Shown: positions 9,304 to 19,291 of the stretch, in pieces
Numbering within the stretch: the first letter of the stretch is position 1
Layout: every line of letters starts with the position of its first letter
NCBI GenBank assembly: GCA_963806145.1
Contig: CAWDXD010000031.1
Span: 60,067-124,066, forward strand
Length of the DNA stretch: 64,000 nucleotides
Source: DASXKD01 sp963806145
GTDB lineage: Bacteria > Actinomycetota > Actinomycetes > Streptosporangiales > Streptosporangiaceae
Reading direction: 5' to 3'
Made by a program: the position numbers and the translations under genes
Notes under the pieces: model-generated
Told to the model about the DNA's origin: nothing
The model's database searches: none
Seen by the model: only the letters and a program-made list of their open reading frames with translations

Positions 9304-9492
9304 TGCTGCTGCTCAGCACTCCTCGGCATGAATCGTAGCTCACGCGGGGATCGGGTCCATTGTCTCCGGAGAAGCCCGGGCATGTCGTGATATTAAGGTG
9401 ATGTCGGTCAGCGCGGCCTCGCTGACCTCGGCCGCCCCGGTGCGTAGCCGGAGCGGATTCGCTGGTTACCGGCGCGTTCTAGAGTAGGGCAC

Positions 9493-12400
9493 GTGCGCCT
9501 GGGACTTCGCCTCACTCTCCGGCAGAACGGCAACAAGCCTGCCGGCAGCCAGACTGAGGATCAGTCTGCCGTCGGCCAGGGCGAACGCCAGCCTGCCGTA
9601 AATCAGGCCGATGACCAGCAGACCGGCACTTCGTCCGGGGATCAGGCCGAGCTGAGCCGGCCGGACGGCGATCTAACCGACACCAAGGCTGACCACGAGC
9701 TCTCCGGGGCCGCGACGGACGATTCCAGCCCCTGGCCGCAGGACCAGGCGGCCAGTTCCTGGCCGCCGGATTCGCCTGCCGACAGCCAGACCGAGAGCTT
9801 CCCCGCCGTCTCGATGCCCGAGGACGTGCCTGCGCTCTCCCACGAGGAGTATCTGCCCAGCACCTCCCACACCACGGACCAGTCCGCTGGCAGCGGAGCC
9901 GGAAGCGCGGCCGCTGGCGCCGCAGCCGCAGCGGAAGGGTGGTCCGCCGGGAGCGGTACCGGGGACACCGCCGCTGGCGTCGAGGCGGAAAAGTGGTCCG
10001 CCGGGAACGGAACCGGAGATGGCTCCGCTGACGTCGAAGCTGACATGCGCTCTGCCGAGGATGCGGCCGCGGGCCAGCATGCCGCGAGCGGCGCGGTGGA
10101 CGGCTTCGCTGGCGTCGAAGCGGACATGCGCTCTGCCGAGGATGCGGCCGCGGGCCAGCATGCCGCGAGCGGCGCGGTGGACGGCTTCGCTGGTGCCGGG
10201 GCAGAAGCGTGGTCGGGGAGCGAGGCCGCGGACCAGACTGCCGTGGACGAGGCCGGAGAGCGCGCCGCCGGAGACCCGTCCGCTGCGGGCGAGGCCGGAG
10301 TGGCGGCCGGGGGCGAGGCCGCGGATCAACCGGCCGGAAGCGGGGCCGACGGCGAGACCGCGGCCGCCCGGACCGCGGTCCCCGGCAAGCCCGCCCGGCG
10401 CCGGGACCTGGGCCTCGCCGCGGCCACGGCCGCGCTGTGGCAGCGCACTGCCGGGCGGGCCTGGCAGCGCACCGTGGGCCCGGCCTGGGAGCGCACCGTG
10501 GGGCGGGCCTGGCAGCGGACCATCGGCCGGCTCGGGATCAGCCGCCTGTGGCAGCCCGGCCCAGGGGTGCGCGAGGCCGCCGCCCCGGGCACCCGGACGC
10601 TCGCCCTGGTCACCGTCATGCCCGTCATCCTCGTGGTGGCCTGGCTGGTTCCCGGCCTGTTGCTGCTGCTCGTGCACGGCTTCCTGCCCGCGCCGATGGT
10701 GCTGATCTCGGTGCCGCTGGCCGTGGCCCTGACGATCCTGGTGGCACGGGAACTCCCCGGCCGCTGGCCGGCCCCGGATGCAACGGACATTGCGGACACC
10801 GCGGACACTGCCGATGCCAGCGCTCGGCGCGCTACCGGCGCTTTGGGCACCGGCGCGAAGAGGAGCGTCCGGCCGTGGGCGGCCTGGTGGGGGCTCCTGG
10901 GGACCGTGGCGGTCGCGGCCGGGTTCGCCGTCTGGCAGTTGATAGGAGAACTCGCCGCAGTTCATCGTGAGCCGCGACCCAGGCGCGTTCGCGCAGTTCG
11001 CCTATTGGATAGCCGACCACGGCTCGCTGCCCATCCCCACGTCTGCCGCGGCCTTCGGCGGCGCTCACCCCGGCCTGACCTTCGCCAGCTTCGGCTTCGC
11101 CAGTCACGGTGGGGCACTGGTTCCCGGTCTCGCGCCTGGCCTGCCGATCGCCCTGGCGGCGGGGATGTGGGCGCACGGCGTGTCCGGGGCCATCGCGTTG
11201 AGCCCGCTGATCGGCGCGCTCGCGATACTCGCCGTGGGCGGGCTCACCGCCCGCCTGGCCGGGCCCCAGTGGGCTCCGGCCGGCGCCGTGCTGCTGGCGA
11301 TCACCGTGCCGGAGATCTACACGAGCCGGTCCGCCTTCAGCGTCACCCTGGCCCAGGCGCTGCTGTTCGGCGGCCTGAGCCTGGTGGTGGACTCGTTCTC
11401 CTCGCGGCGCCGGATCACGCTGGCCAGCCTCGGCGGGCTGGCGCTCGGTCTCACGGTGCTGGCCGGCACCAGTTTCCTGCTGTTGGTCCTGCCGGTGATC
11501 GTCGTTGCCGGGGCGCTGCTGGTCGGCCGCAGGCCGCAGGCCATCCCCCTGGCCGCCGGCTGGCTGGCCGGGGTCGTCTGTGGCCTGGCCGCGGACGTCG
11601 GCCTGGACGCTCCGGCGCTGAGCATCACGACACCATCGTTCAGAATCATTGGCATCCTCGCCGCGGGACTCGCGGTAGTGACCGCAGCAGGCGCGGCCAT
11701 CGCACTGGCTGGCCCGGCGCGCCGGCGTGCGCGCAAGCTGCTGGCCGCCCGCCCGATGCGCTGGCTGCCCGAGGCGGGGGCGGCACTGGTGGCCGTCGCC
11801 GGGATCGGACTGGCGATCCGCCCCTACGTGCAGAAGGTCCACGGGCCCGCCAGCCCTTACGTCGCCGCGCTGCAGCGACTGCAGGGCCTGCCCGTCGACC
11901 CTGGGCGGGTGTACGCCGAGAGCAGCGTGTACTGGGTGATCTGGTACCTGGGTCTCCCCGCGCTGCTGCTCGGGCTGATCGGCCTGGCCATGGTTACGCG
12001 CATGTGCCTGCGGGCCCTGGTCACCCGGCGGGATCCCACGGGCGCGGCCCGGTCTTGGGTACTGCCGGCCTCGATCATCGGCTGGGGGCTGTTCGCCGTG
12101 CTCTGGGACCCGGGCACGGTGCCTGACCAACCGTGGGCGAGCCGGCAACTGGTCCCGGTCGTGCTGCCCGGGCTGATCGTGCTGGCCGTGTGGGTGGCGG
12201 CCTGGATGATCGGGCGGGCGCATGCCCGCGGGGCCGGGCGGACGGCCGTCGCGCTAGCCACCGCATGCTTCGTGGTCGCCATGGGTGTGCCGCCCGCCGC
12301 GATCACGTTTGGGATAGCGCTGTCGCGCCCAGCGGACCCCGCGACCCGGCTGGCCCTGTCGGGGCTGGCGTTCCGCACGACCGGCGCGGGCCAGGTCGCC

Positions 12401-12766
12401 GCGGTCGAGCAGTTGTGCGGGGCGATACCGCCGCACTCGTCGGTGGTGCTCCTCGACACAGTCGCGGCCCGCGCGTTCACCCAGGTCATCCGGGGTACTT
12501 GCGGCGTGCCCACGGGAATCGTCACGAGTACCGCCCCGGGGAACGTGTCCGCGATCGTCGGCGGGATCGTGCGTGCGGGCCGTCACCCGGTGCTGCTCGC
12601 GACCAAGGCGGCGGAGCTCACCCCGTACGGCGCGCCGCCCCGCGAGATCGTTAACCTGTCTACCCAGCAGGACGAGCACCTGCTCACCCGGCCGCCGACG
12701 TCGACGTGGCCGGTGCGGTACTCCCTGTGGATGTCCCAGCCCGGCGGGACGGCCTTCGGGGCGTGA
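9493..12766 (+). pseudogene. Large membrane protein with long disordered N-terminus, frame broken near 10945
   Basis: GTG 9493 opens a protein whose first 300 or so residues are low-complexity and acidic (Ala, Asp, Glu, Gly, Ser), including an exact 27-residue tandem repeat. Two or three membrane segments follow. The frame then slips: codons up to about 10940 give WQLIGE, but the downstream protein continues in another frame as NSPQFIVSRDPGAFAQFAYW. A one-base change near 10940-10950 would join them to the stop at 12766, giving about 1090 residues. The second half has about eight membrane segments and an external loop resembling those of polytopic GT-C-type sugar transferases (SRDPGAFAQFAYWIADHGSLP), but I cannot name the family. 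It is divergent from the LCP gene. Confidence 0.65.
10033..10194 (+). repeat. Two near-perfect 81-bp tandem units inside the membrane-protein gene
   Basis: Units 10033-10113 and 10114-10194 differ at only a few bases and encode the same 27 residues (starting VEADMRSAEDAAAG). They lie in the disordered N-terminal region, and the period keeps the reading frame. Confidence 0.95.
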
Positions 12767-12886
12767 TTCTCCTGATCGGCATTTGGGGTGTGGAGCGCGT
12801 GAGACGAGCGGCGTGAGAGTCTGGTGGGTCGGGGCCAGCGTGATTTGCCTCGGGCCAGCCGAGCCCATACAGTAAAAGGACACCGA

Positions 12887-12963
12887 CGCGGGGTGGAGCA
12901 GTTCGGTAGCTCGCTGGGCTCATAACCCAGAGGTCGCGGGTTCAAATCCCGCCCCCGCTACCA
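12887..12963 (+). tRNA. Initiator tRNA-fMet (CAT)
   Basis: This 77-nt gene includes the encoded CCA. The anticodon arm has the three G-C pairs (CTGGG/CCCAG) typical of initiators around the CAT anticodon. The acceptor begins CGCGGGG against CCCCGCT, leaving C1 unpaired with T72, the initiator hallmark. The T arm GCGGGTTCAAATCCCGC is regular. Confidence 0.97.
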
Positions 12964-12977
12964 GTAAGTGCAGGTCA

Positions 12978-13012
12978 GAGGCCTGATCGCCGGGAGGCGG
13001 TCAGGCCTTCTT
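12978..13012 (+). terminator. Hairpin terminator after tRNA-fMet
   Basis: GGCCTGA (12980-12986) pairs with TCAGGCC (13001-13007), with additional pairing of the inner TCGCC and GGCGG bases, followed by TTCTTG. It starts about 15 bases after the tRNA. Confidence 0.72.
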
Positions 13013-14047
13013 GATCGTTTGTCCGCGGGTTGTCCGCGGGAGCGGGGTGCACTGGATGGACGCGGCCGGACGAGATCGGCAGCGAACGGCATCTTGGCTG
13101 GCACGAGCGAGTCATCGGTGAGGCCCATTTCTGTACGGCGCACTGGCCGCTCGGATGAGGACGGCCTTCGGAACAGCTAACCGAAGCGCATCTGCTGAGA
13201 CGAGTCCGTCCCAAGGCCGGGCAGCAGGGGCTCCGACACGAGTGCCACCTCATCATCGAGACTTGGCGACGAGGGACCGAACGGGACGCGGGTGAGCCGA
13301 TGACGAGTGCCGGTGCCTCCATGACGTAGTCCGAAGGGGTATCCCCGGCGCCCGGCCAGGCCACGTCCAGCCGCAAGCACCCGGGTTACAGCGGCCGACC
13401 CGGATCCCATTTACCGCTCATGCATGCCGAATAGCGGACGTTGCCTCTGCACATACTCATGCGGTCGTTCGTATGTTCACTCCGCGCCTGGGGTCGGCCC
13501 GAGGGGCACGCCCATCGGGCGGCTCGGCATTCTCATTCGTTATTCGGGCGCGCCTAACGCCGAGTATGTGCTTCTGTTAGTCGGACCTGTTCGCGCTGTG
13601 CCCGGGCGCTGATCGGCCAGTTATGGATCCTGGGCCGCCGGGCTGCCCGTGGCCGCGCGTCAAGCTGCTCGGGTGTTCGGTGTGCCGTGCGGCGGAAGCT
13701 TCTGTGCACCAGGGAGCGCGTTTGCCACGACGTGCCGTCGCTGGGCGGGATCGGACCTAGGCGGTTCGGGTGGCGCCGTCGTTTGGCTCGATGCGGTGCT
13801 GGCGGAGCAGGTCACATGGGCGTTCGAGCTCGCGGTGCAGTCGCTGGCTTTCCGCGATGATGGCTTGACCATGCCCGCCAATTGTCAACTGCTGTTCCAG
13901 GTCATGGCCAGCGGGCGTCCGCTCGCACGGATTCTGGCACCTGCGAGCAGGACGGGCAGGAATGGCGGTCCAACCCAAGCCCGATCACGAGCCCGGTCAC
14001 GGCTGGCTGGGCCAAAGACATCTACCTCCGCCCAGGTTTCACCAATG
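13013..14047. other. About 1 kb without a convincing gene
   Basis: The stretch holds a short direct repeat (TGTCCGCGGG twice near 13019-13039) and a CCTAACG-loop hairpin variant near 13540-13560. Open frames on both strands lack family resemblance, ribosome sites and consistent codon use. It may be decayed sequence downstream of the tRNA. Confidence 0.5.
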
Positions 14048-15613
14048 TCACGGGGTGGCCAGCGGGATGAAGGTGAGATGCAGGGTGCTCAGGCAGCTGG
14101 TGCTGGCGGGCGGGGATGTGGGGTTGTCGACCCAGGCGTTGCGGATCGACCGGGAGCATTCGTCTTCGCCGAGGACGTTGTGGCCGAGGCTTGGCACCTG
14201 TTCGATCCAGGCGCGGCTGAACGTGGTGGCGGCCTGGCGGGCGACCGGCAGCGCACCGAACGGGTCGAACTGTCCTGCGAACATCAGTGCCGGGACGTTG
14301 GTGTGCACGGGGCTCACGACGGACGGGCCGGCGGGGCGCACCTGCCAGCGTGTGCAGACGTCGAGGTAGGGGTTGTGGACGAACGCCTCGAGGTAGGCGG
14401 GGTCGTGGCCGGCGAGCTTGGCGAGGGCGCGCCGGTTGGTGAATGGCTGGATGTCGCGGCACAGGATGGAGTAGTAGGCGCCCTCGGTGAGTTGGTGAAG
14501 GTCGTCGCATTTCGGCTGGTACCCGTCACAGTAGGTCTGATCGGTGGCCATCCTGACGGCGATCGGCTGCAGCGGGGAGCTTGCCGCCGAGCCGAGTACC
14601 TGGTGGATCAGGGCGGGAATCTGCGGTCCCGCGTTGTCCCGGGGGATGGCCGCCAGAAGGTCCCTGAGCCCGCGGACGAACAGCGCACCGTCGAACAAGA
14701 TCCTTGTCGGCGGGCCGGATGCGGCGGGAACGGTCACCATGACCGGTTTCCTGGTGAGCCGAACGGCGATCTTAGCCACGGCCTGCGCGAAGTGCGGGAA
14801 GCGCCGGCTGCATGACCGGTCCGCGGAGCAGGTGGCGTCCATCTGGCCGATCGCGCGCCGGGTGCCCCGGATCGCTTCGGAAAACGGGTCGGCCTGCGGG
14901 AAGTCCGCGCCGTCCAGCACGACCTCCCGCACGTGCTGCGGGTACTCCCGCAGCGCCTGCACGATGACACGGGAATCGGTACCGGTCGCGGTGAGCCCCC
15001 ACTGCTTGATCCGCAGCGCCTGCCGCAGGTCCTCGATGTCGGCCGCGTTCTGGTGCAGGTCGTAGCTGGACAGGTCGATGCCCTCCCCCCGCAGGCGGTG
15101 GTAGCAGGCGGCGACCGCGTTCAGGAACCGCGACCGCATGGTGGCATCGCCGGTGGGGACGCCCAGCGATGACGCCGCAAGCCTCTCGACCTCCGGGCAC
15201 GCCAGGGTCGGCGTGGAGTGGCCCACTCCCCGCGCGTCCATGGTGATGATCTCGCGGTCGGTGCGCTGCGCCATCGGCGCGATCCCGGCGTAGTCGGGGG
15301 CCACGGCGAGGTCTGCGCCGACGAACATGGGATCGGGCTTCGGGCGCCCCTGCGGCGGCTCGATGCGGGTGACGAACAGCTTGATGGTCCGGCCCGCCAG
15401 CAGGCTCCGGTTCTCCAGCACGGTGAGGTAGCCGCACGTCACCTTCAGGACCACGATGCCCTGCACATCGGCCGGGCATTTGACGGGCGCGAACGTGGGC
15501 CTGAAGGCGGCTGCCGCGGGTGACCCGGTGCACCCGGCCACGAGGGCGGCCACGGCCACGAGGGCGGCAGCGGCATGCCCTCTGCCCGGAAAGGTGCGCG
15601 GCATGAGGCTCAT
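14048..15613 (-). CDS. Exported TAP-like alpha/beta hydrolase lipoprotein, possibly inactive
   Basis: The N-terminus has a lipoprotein signal (VAALVAGCTG, cysteine about residue 29). The body follows the tripeptidyl-aminopeptidase-like fold: oxyanion-side TMDARGVGHSTPTLACPE, then the nucleophile-elbow region, then the C-terminal TAP-like portion with the acid in FAGQFDPFGALP and the histidine in PSLGHNVLG. Aligned on REYPQHVREVVLDGADFPQ, the position where relatives have the G-x-S-Y-G serine reads ATGTDSR, so the serine appears to be glycine. The enzyme may be inactive or use the nearby serine. The start overlaps the stop of the preceding lipoprotein gene (ATGA at 15610-15613), pointing to translational coupling in the ECF sigma operon. 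Confidence 0.78.
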   Translation of the reverse strand: MSLMPRTFPGRGHAAAALVAVAALVAGCTGSPAAAAFRPTFAPVKCPADVQGIVVLKVTCGYLTVLENRSLLAGRTIKLFVTRIEPPQGRPKPDPMFVGADLAVAPDYAGIAPMAQRTDREIITMDARGVGHSTPTLACPEVERLAASSLGVPTGDATMRSRFLNAVAACYHRLRGEGIDLSSYDLHQNAADIEDLRQALRIKQWGLTATGTDSRVIVQALREYPQHVREVVLDGADFPQADPFSEAIRGTRRAIGQMDATCSADRSCSRRFPHFAQAVAKIAVRLTRKPVMVTVPAASGPPTRILFDGALFVRGLRDLLAAIPRDNAGPQIPALIHQVLGSAASSPLQPIAVRMATDQTYCDGYQPKCDDLHQLTEGAYYSILCRDIQPFTNRRALAKLAGHDPAYLEAFVHNPYLDVCTRWQVRPAGPSVVSPVHTNVPALMFAGQFDPFGALPVARQAATTFSRAWIEQVPSLGHNVLGEDECSRSIRNAWVDNPTSPPASTSCLSTLHLTFIPLATP

Positions 15614-16386
15614 GAGAACTTCAGGGTCTGCATGATCTTGACGGCAGTGGCGAGGTTCGAGGCGAAACGCGGGGTCAGATCGCTCCAGGCCACGGCGACC
15701 GGGGTCCCGTTCACATCGAAGATCCAGATCCGGTCGGAGTAGCCGGCTTCGAATGCGGCGCCGAAGCCACCGTCAAAGGCCGGCGGGAAGTCCGGCGTCG
15801 TCCCCAGCCGCACACAGGGATGGGGGTCGCCGTTGCAGGACGGGGGGCCGGGCAGCTTGCCGACGACCTGGACGTCGAGCTGCTGGCCCGAGATCCCGCC
15901 GATCGTGGCCGGGGCCGGCTTGGCTGTCACCCGAAGGTGCGGGTTGTGGACGAGGCAGGCCAGGAGCTGATCCGGCGCGGCGGTGAGCCGGCTAGGCGCG
16001 CCCGGGTCGCACACCTTCGCAAACTTCAGGAAAAAGAAGCTGGCGAAGTAGGAGTTCCGGTAGATCTTGACCGAGAAGTTGGCCACATCAGGTCTGTCCG
16101 CGCCGCCGCCGGCGGTCGCAGTCGTGCTGAAGGTGAACGGCGGCCGGAACTGGACGGTTGCATATTTGCCCGGTCGCATGGGGGTTCTCACATCGTCGGG
16201 AATCGTCCCCGGTGTCGCGGCCGCCGCTGGCGCGGCCGCCGCCGGCGAGGCCGGGGCCGATGCGGCGGCCCCGGCGGCCGGGCTGGTCGTGGCCGCGCTC
16301 CCCGAACTTCCCGAGCTGCACCCTGCCAGGATCGACACCGTCACCGCGCATGCGGCGCCCAGCGTGGCGATCGTCCATCGCTTCAT
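15610..16386 (-). CDS. Exported lipoprotein of unknown function
   Basis: ATG 16386 is preceded by GGAGGAGGGG. The signal peptide ends in the lipobox LAGCSSGSS (cysteine about residue 23), followed by an Ala/Ser/Pro linker and then a globular domain of about 190 residues with no recognised motif. The tail includes FGAAFEAGYSDRIWIFDVNGTPVAVAWSDL and a C-terminal helix, and residues around YFASFFFLKFAKVCDPG contain one of several cysteines that could form disulfides outside the membrane. It lies third in the ECF sigma operon and overlaps the hydrolase gene by four bases. It probably acts on the outer membrane face together with its neighbours. No function is assigned. Confidence 0.75.
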   Translation of the reverse strand: MKRWTIATLGAACAVTVSILAGCSSGSSGSAATTSPAAGAAASAPASPAAAAPAAAATPGTIPDDVRTPMRPGKYATVQFRPPFTFSTTATAGGGADRPDVANFSVKIYRNSYFASFFFLKFAKVCDPGAPSRLTAAPDQLLACLVHNPHLRVTAKPAPATIGGISGQQLDVQVVGKLPGPPSCNGDPHPCVRLGTTPDFPPAFDGGFGAAFEAGYSDRIWIFDVNGTPVAVAWSDLTPRFASNLATAVKIMQTLKFS

Positions 16387-16453
16387 CGGTCCCCTCCTCC
16401 GTGTGGGCTTCTGCTGGTACACAGGCCGGCCGAAGCGGGGAGGTTACGCGGCA

Positions 16454-17050
16454 TCACTCACGGGCGTGCCAAGGTTTTGTGCTGAACAGGGCCCGGCGCA
16501 GCGCACATGTGTCGCTGACCGGTGTGAACACCAGCGTCCCGCCCGCCCGCTGCCACCGGTACACCCCCACGTCATTGGAGCAGCGGGGATCGTTCACGAA
16601 CGCGTTGGTGGTGAACCGGTCACCCTGAACCCGGAACGCGATCGAGACGAGATCGCCATGGAAGGACCGGGGCGCGGACATCGTGAGCACGCCGTTCGCC
16701 TTCAGCCGGAACATCCAGGTGCCGGCCATCCCGTTGTCCCGGATGACCTGCGAGGTGGCGCCCAGCGTCGAGGTGTAGCTCCCGGCGATCACCGCATCAG
16801 GCCCGGGCGTCAGCGTCGGGCCCTGGTTTACCGCGGGGTGCTGGCTGCGCTGGACAAAGCCGGTGACCTGAGGTACCACGAGCCCGATAGCGGCCAGCGC
16901 GGCAACCGTCCCCACGATCAAGCTGGCCCGCCGGGCACGCCGGCGCCGGCGCCCCCGGGCGATGGCCTCCGGCAGCCGCCGGCCCACGTCCGGCTGGACG
17001 GCCAAGGCCGACCGCTCCAGCCCCTCCCGCAGGCGGCGTTCAACCGACAT
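16454..17050 (-). CDS. Single-pass anti-sigma-like protein with extracytoplasmic beta-rich domain
   Basis: The gene overlaps the 3' end of the ECF sigma gene by 11 bases, the usual arrangement for sigma/anti-sigma pairs. A short cytoplasmic part (about 40 residues, very Arg-rich) precedes one membrane segment (SLIVGTVAALAAIGLVVPQV). The outer domain of about 130 residues reads like a small lipocalin-type beta barrel: GTWMFRLKANGVLTM, then two cysteines framing GVYRWQRAGGTLVFTPVSD. No zinc-binding HxxxCxxC motif of classical ZAS anti-sigma factors is present. It may sense a lipid or wall ligand and control the sigma factor; that is inference from position and topology. Confidence 0.68.
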   Translation of the reverse strand: MSVERRLREGLERSALAVQPDVGRRLPEAIARGRRRRRARRASLIVGTVAALAAIGLVVPQVTGFVQRSQHPAVNQGPTLTPGPDAVIAGSYTSTLGATSQVIRDNGMAGTWMFRLKANGVLTMSAPRSFHGDLVSIAFRVQGDRFTTNAFVNDPRCSNDVGVYRWQRAGGTLVFTPVSDTCALRRALFSTKPWHARE

Positions 17051-17606
17051 CTTCGCCGACCTCCTCCTGGAGAAGCGCGCCCAGCCTCCGGCGGGCCCGC
17101 ATCAGCTTCACCTTCGTCGCCGGCACCGTCCAGCCCAGCACCGACGCAACCTCCGCGACGGGCCAGTCCTCGTAGTAGTGCAGCACAAGCGCCGCGCGGT
17201 AGGCGGGGGAGAGCTGCCGCATCGAACGGAGCAGATCGACGTCGCCCGACGGGGGGACCGCCGGTGGTTCGGCGCTTCTTTCCAGGACAGCCCGGATCCG
17301 CTCCCGGCTCTGGTGACGGATCGCCAGCCGGATGGCCACCCGGCGAACCCAGGCCCCCGGCCGGTCATACCGCGACACCTTCCCCCAGTGCGAGTAAAGC
17401 TGGATGAACGCGTCCTGGGTGATGTCCTCCGCCCGCTGCCGGTCGTGCAGGATCAAGAAAACTGTCCGCGACACCGGCGTGAACTCGGCCGCGTACATCG
17501 AGGCAAAATCCGATTCCTGATCCTCCACCGCCGACCCCCGCCACGTCCGCGGCGCCTGCGCAGCAGTCTCCAGCGTCGCCGGTCTCAAGGCAAGGGGCAG
17601 CGGCAT
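17040..17606 (-). CDS. ECF-type RNA polymerase sigma factor
   Basis: Region 2 is visible as MYAAEFTPVSRTVFLILHD, then RAEDITQDAFIQLYSHW and WVRRVAIRLAIRH. Region 4 is LSPAYRAALVLHYYEDWPVAEVASVLGW followed by the recognition helix ATKVKLMRARRRLGALL. Together they define a SigE-like ECF factor of the kind common in actinobacteria. ATG 17606 is annotated, but GTG 17528 (just before EDQESDF) would give a more typical N-terminus. The gene heads a four-gene minus-strand operon with an anti-sigma-like protein and two lipoproteins, so it probably controls an envelope response and its own operon. A TGTAACC hexamer about 60-70 bases upstream could be a -35 element; this is uncertain. Confidence 0.88.
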   Translation of the reverse strand: MPLPLALRPATLETAAQAPRTWRGSAVEDQESDFASMYAAEFTPVSRTVFLILHDRQRAEDITQDAFIQLYSHWGKVSRYDRPGAWVRRVAIRLAIRHQSRERIRAVLERSAEPPAVPPSGDVDLLRSMRQLSPAYRAALVLHYYEDWPVAEVASVLGWTVPATKVKLMRARRRLGALLQEEVGEDVG

Positions 17607-17630
17607 TGGGGGGCCTCCCAAACCACACAC

Positions 17631-18500
17631 AGGCGCGAGCAGGCCGACAGGTTACACGCGGCACTCGCCGAATCAGCGCCCCGACCGCGTCCTCGAGTTG
17701 GCAAGTGGCCACACGACGCCATGCCTGACAGGGCATTGTTTCGTCGGCCGATCGCGGATGGCTCGAGACTGGTCCGGTGCGCCAATGTGCACCCGAACCC
17801 GCCATACCGCAAAGTGCAGCTCACCGTCGTGGCCCACGGCGTCACCGATCTGCAGCAGGCGCTGGCCAGCCAGGTTACCCCGGGGCAGGGGCAGGTGACC
17901 TACCTCCGTCGAGCCGAGGTCAAACCCGCCAGGCTGCCGCTGGCCGCGGCCACCCCCGGCGCCGGCACCCGCCCCGCAAGTGCCGCCGGGCAACCACCCG
18001 CTGACCGCACCGGCCAGGACCTTCCGGGTATAGCCCAGCCCGCAACCAGCGCAGTCCTCCCACCGGTCACGGCGCCTCCCGAACGCACACGCCCTGCCGA
18101 CGTCGCAGAACATCCTGATCTGGCGCTTGACCCGACCAGTCGGCGGGCTGTTCCGAGCCGCGCCTAACGGCGGGACTGTGCGCGGTTATCAAAAGGGACC
18201 TTCGCGATTTCGGCGGTCAACAGACCGGCGCTCGGTTCAGCATGCAGCCGTCCGGCCTGAATATTTATGCATCGCAGGTAGGCCCGGAGAGTGCTCGCTC
18301 ATGCCGCTGTCAGCGATGCGGGTGACGCCGGGGCGTATGCGGTTGCCGTGGTACGGGTGGTGGCCGGTGGTGCCGCGGCGGGCTGTGTTCTGGGCTGCTT
18401 GGAGGTCGGTGAAGGCGCGGCCGGGGCCGCCAGTGCGTGATTGCCCCGCGGTTGCGAGGTATTGCGTTGGCCAGGACGGCAGTGGGCCAGTGAGAATCGG
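17631..18500. other. Gene-poor gap with one hairpin repeat
   Basis: No frame here shows family resemblance or regular codon bias on either strand. The only structure seen is the CCTAACG-loop hairpin at 18153-18173. Confidence 0.45.
18153..18173 (+). repeat. CCTAACG-loop hairpin, copy A
   Basis: The core GAGCCGCGCCTAACGGCGG folds as CCGC/GCGG around a CCTAACG-containing loop. The same 19 bases recur at 23776-23794, and shorter forms lie near 13545 and at 39566-39581. Confidence 0.6.
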
Positions 18501-19073
18501 GTGGTGGAGCATCTGTCGCGTCAGCGCCTGGAAGCAGGACTTGGCCGGATCCGTGATTCGCCCCGCGATGGTGGCCGGATCGTCCTGGTGGTGCGCCGCC
18601 CGGCGGTCGGTGTGCGGGAGTTGCCGGGCGCGGCGCTGCTCGACCCCGCGGCGGGGCTTGCCGGGGATAATTGGCTCGCTCGCGGCAGCAAGAGCATGCC
18701 GGACGGATCGGCTGACCCGCAGCGGCAGGTGACGGTGATGAACGCCCGGGTGGCCGGGCTGGTCGCGGGCGGGGCGGACCGGATGGCGCTGGCTGGCGAC
18801 CAGCTCTACCTCGACCTCGATCTCAGCGTGGGCAATCTCCCGGCGGGCAGCCTGCTCGCGGTCGGCCGGGCCGTGTTGCAGGTCAGCGACGCCCCGCATC
18901 TGGGCTGTGCGAAATTCGTCGAGCGGTTCGGCGCCGAGGCCATGCGCTTCGTCAACTCCCGCGTCGGGCGGCAACTGCGGTTGCGCGGGATGAACGCCCG
19001 GGTGGTGCAACCGGGTGTCGTCCGCCCCGGTGACATCGCCACACGGCCCCCGGTGACCGCCCGCCAGCTCTGA
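18501..19073 (+). CDS. MOSC-domain protein
   Basis: MOSC domains bind molybdenum- or other metal-sulfur groups and occur as stand-alone proteins proposed to deliver sulfur-metal clusters or to detoxify hydroxylated compounds. The segment MALAGDQLYLDLDLSVGNLPAGSLLAVGRAVLQVSD with APHLGCAKFVERFG after it carries the domain core, including the conserved cysteine in HLGCAKF. The C-terminal RGMNARVVQPGVVRPGD completes the barrel. GTG 18501 or 18504 is a plausible start because upstream codons lose bias; no strong ribosome site is visible. The moaA gene of the window is 27 kb away, so a shared pathway is not implied by location. Confidence 0.78.
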   Translation: MVEHLSRQRLEAGLGRIRDSPRDGGRIVLVVRRPAVGVRELPGAALLDPAAGLAGDNWLARGSKSMPDGSADPQRQVTVMNARVAGLVAGGADRMALAGDQLYLDLDLSVGNLPAGSLLAVGRAVLQVSDAPHLGCAKFVERFGAEAMRFVNSRVGRQLRLRGMNARVVQPGVVRPGDIATRPPVTARQL

Positions 19074-19291
19074 GAGTTGCCCGCAAGTCCAGGGCTGGCG
19101 TCCAAAGATCACCGCCCCGGCTTGCCGCAATACGATCCGCCGGCCCACGGCGCACGGCGCCCCATGCTCTCATCGCTCGGGCGTAGTGCGGTTGGCCAGG
19201 CATGGAGTAGCCGCGGCCTGCATGACCTGCCGTTCGGTGCTCATGGCTGGTCTCCTTTCCCCCTTCACGGTCGCCGCGGGAGGGTTGGTGG

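Noticed and set aside
13018..13040. Attachment site downstream of tRNA-fMet
   Set aside because: The tandem TGTCCGCGGG is short, no second tRNA fragment is seen, and no integrase is nearby.
13660..13978. Short frames containing an LEQQLTIGGHGQAI-like phrase
   Set aside because: No start signal, codon bias or known domain. Kept as non-coding.
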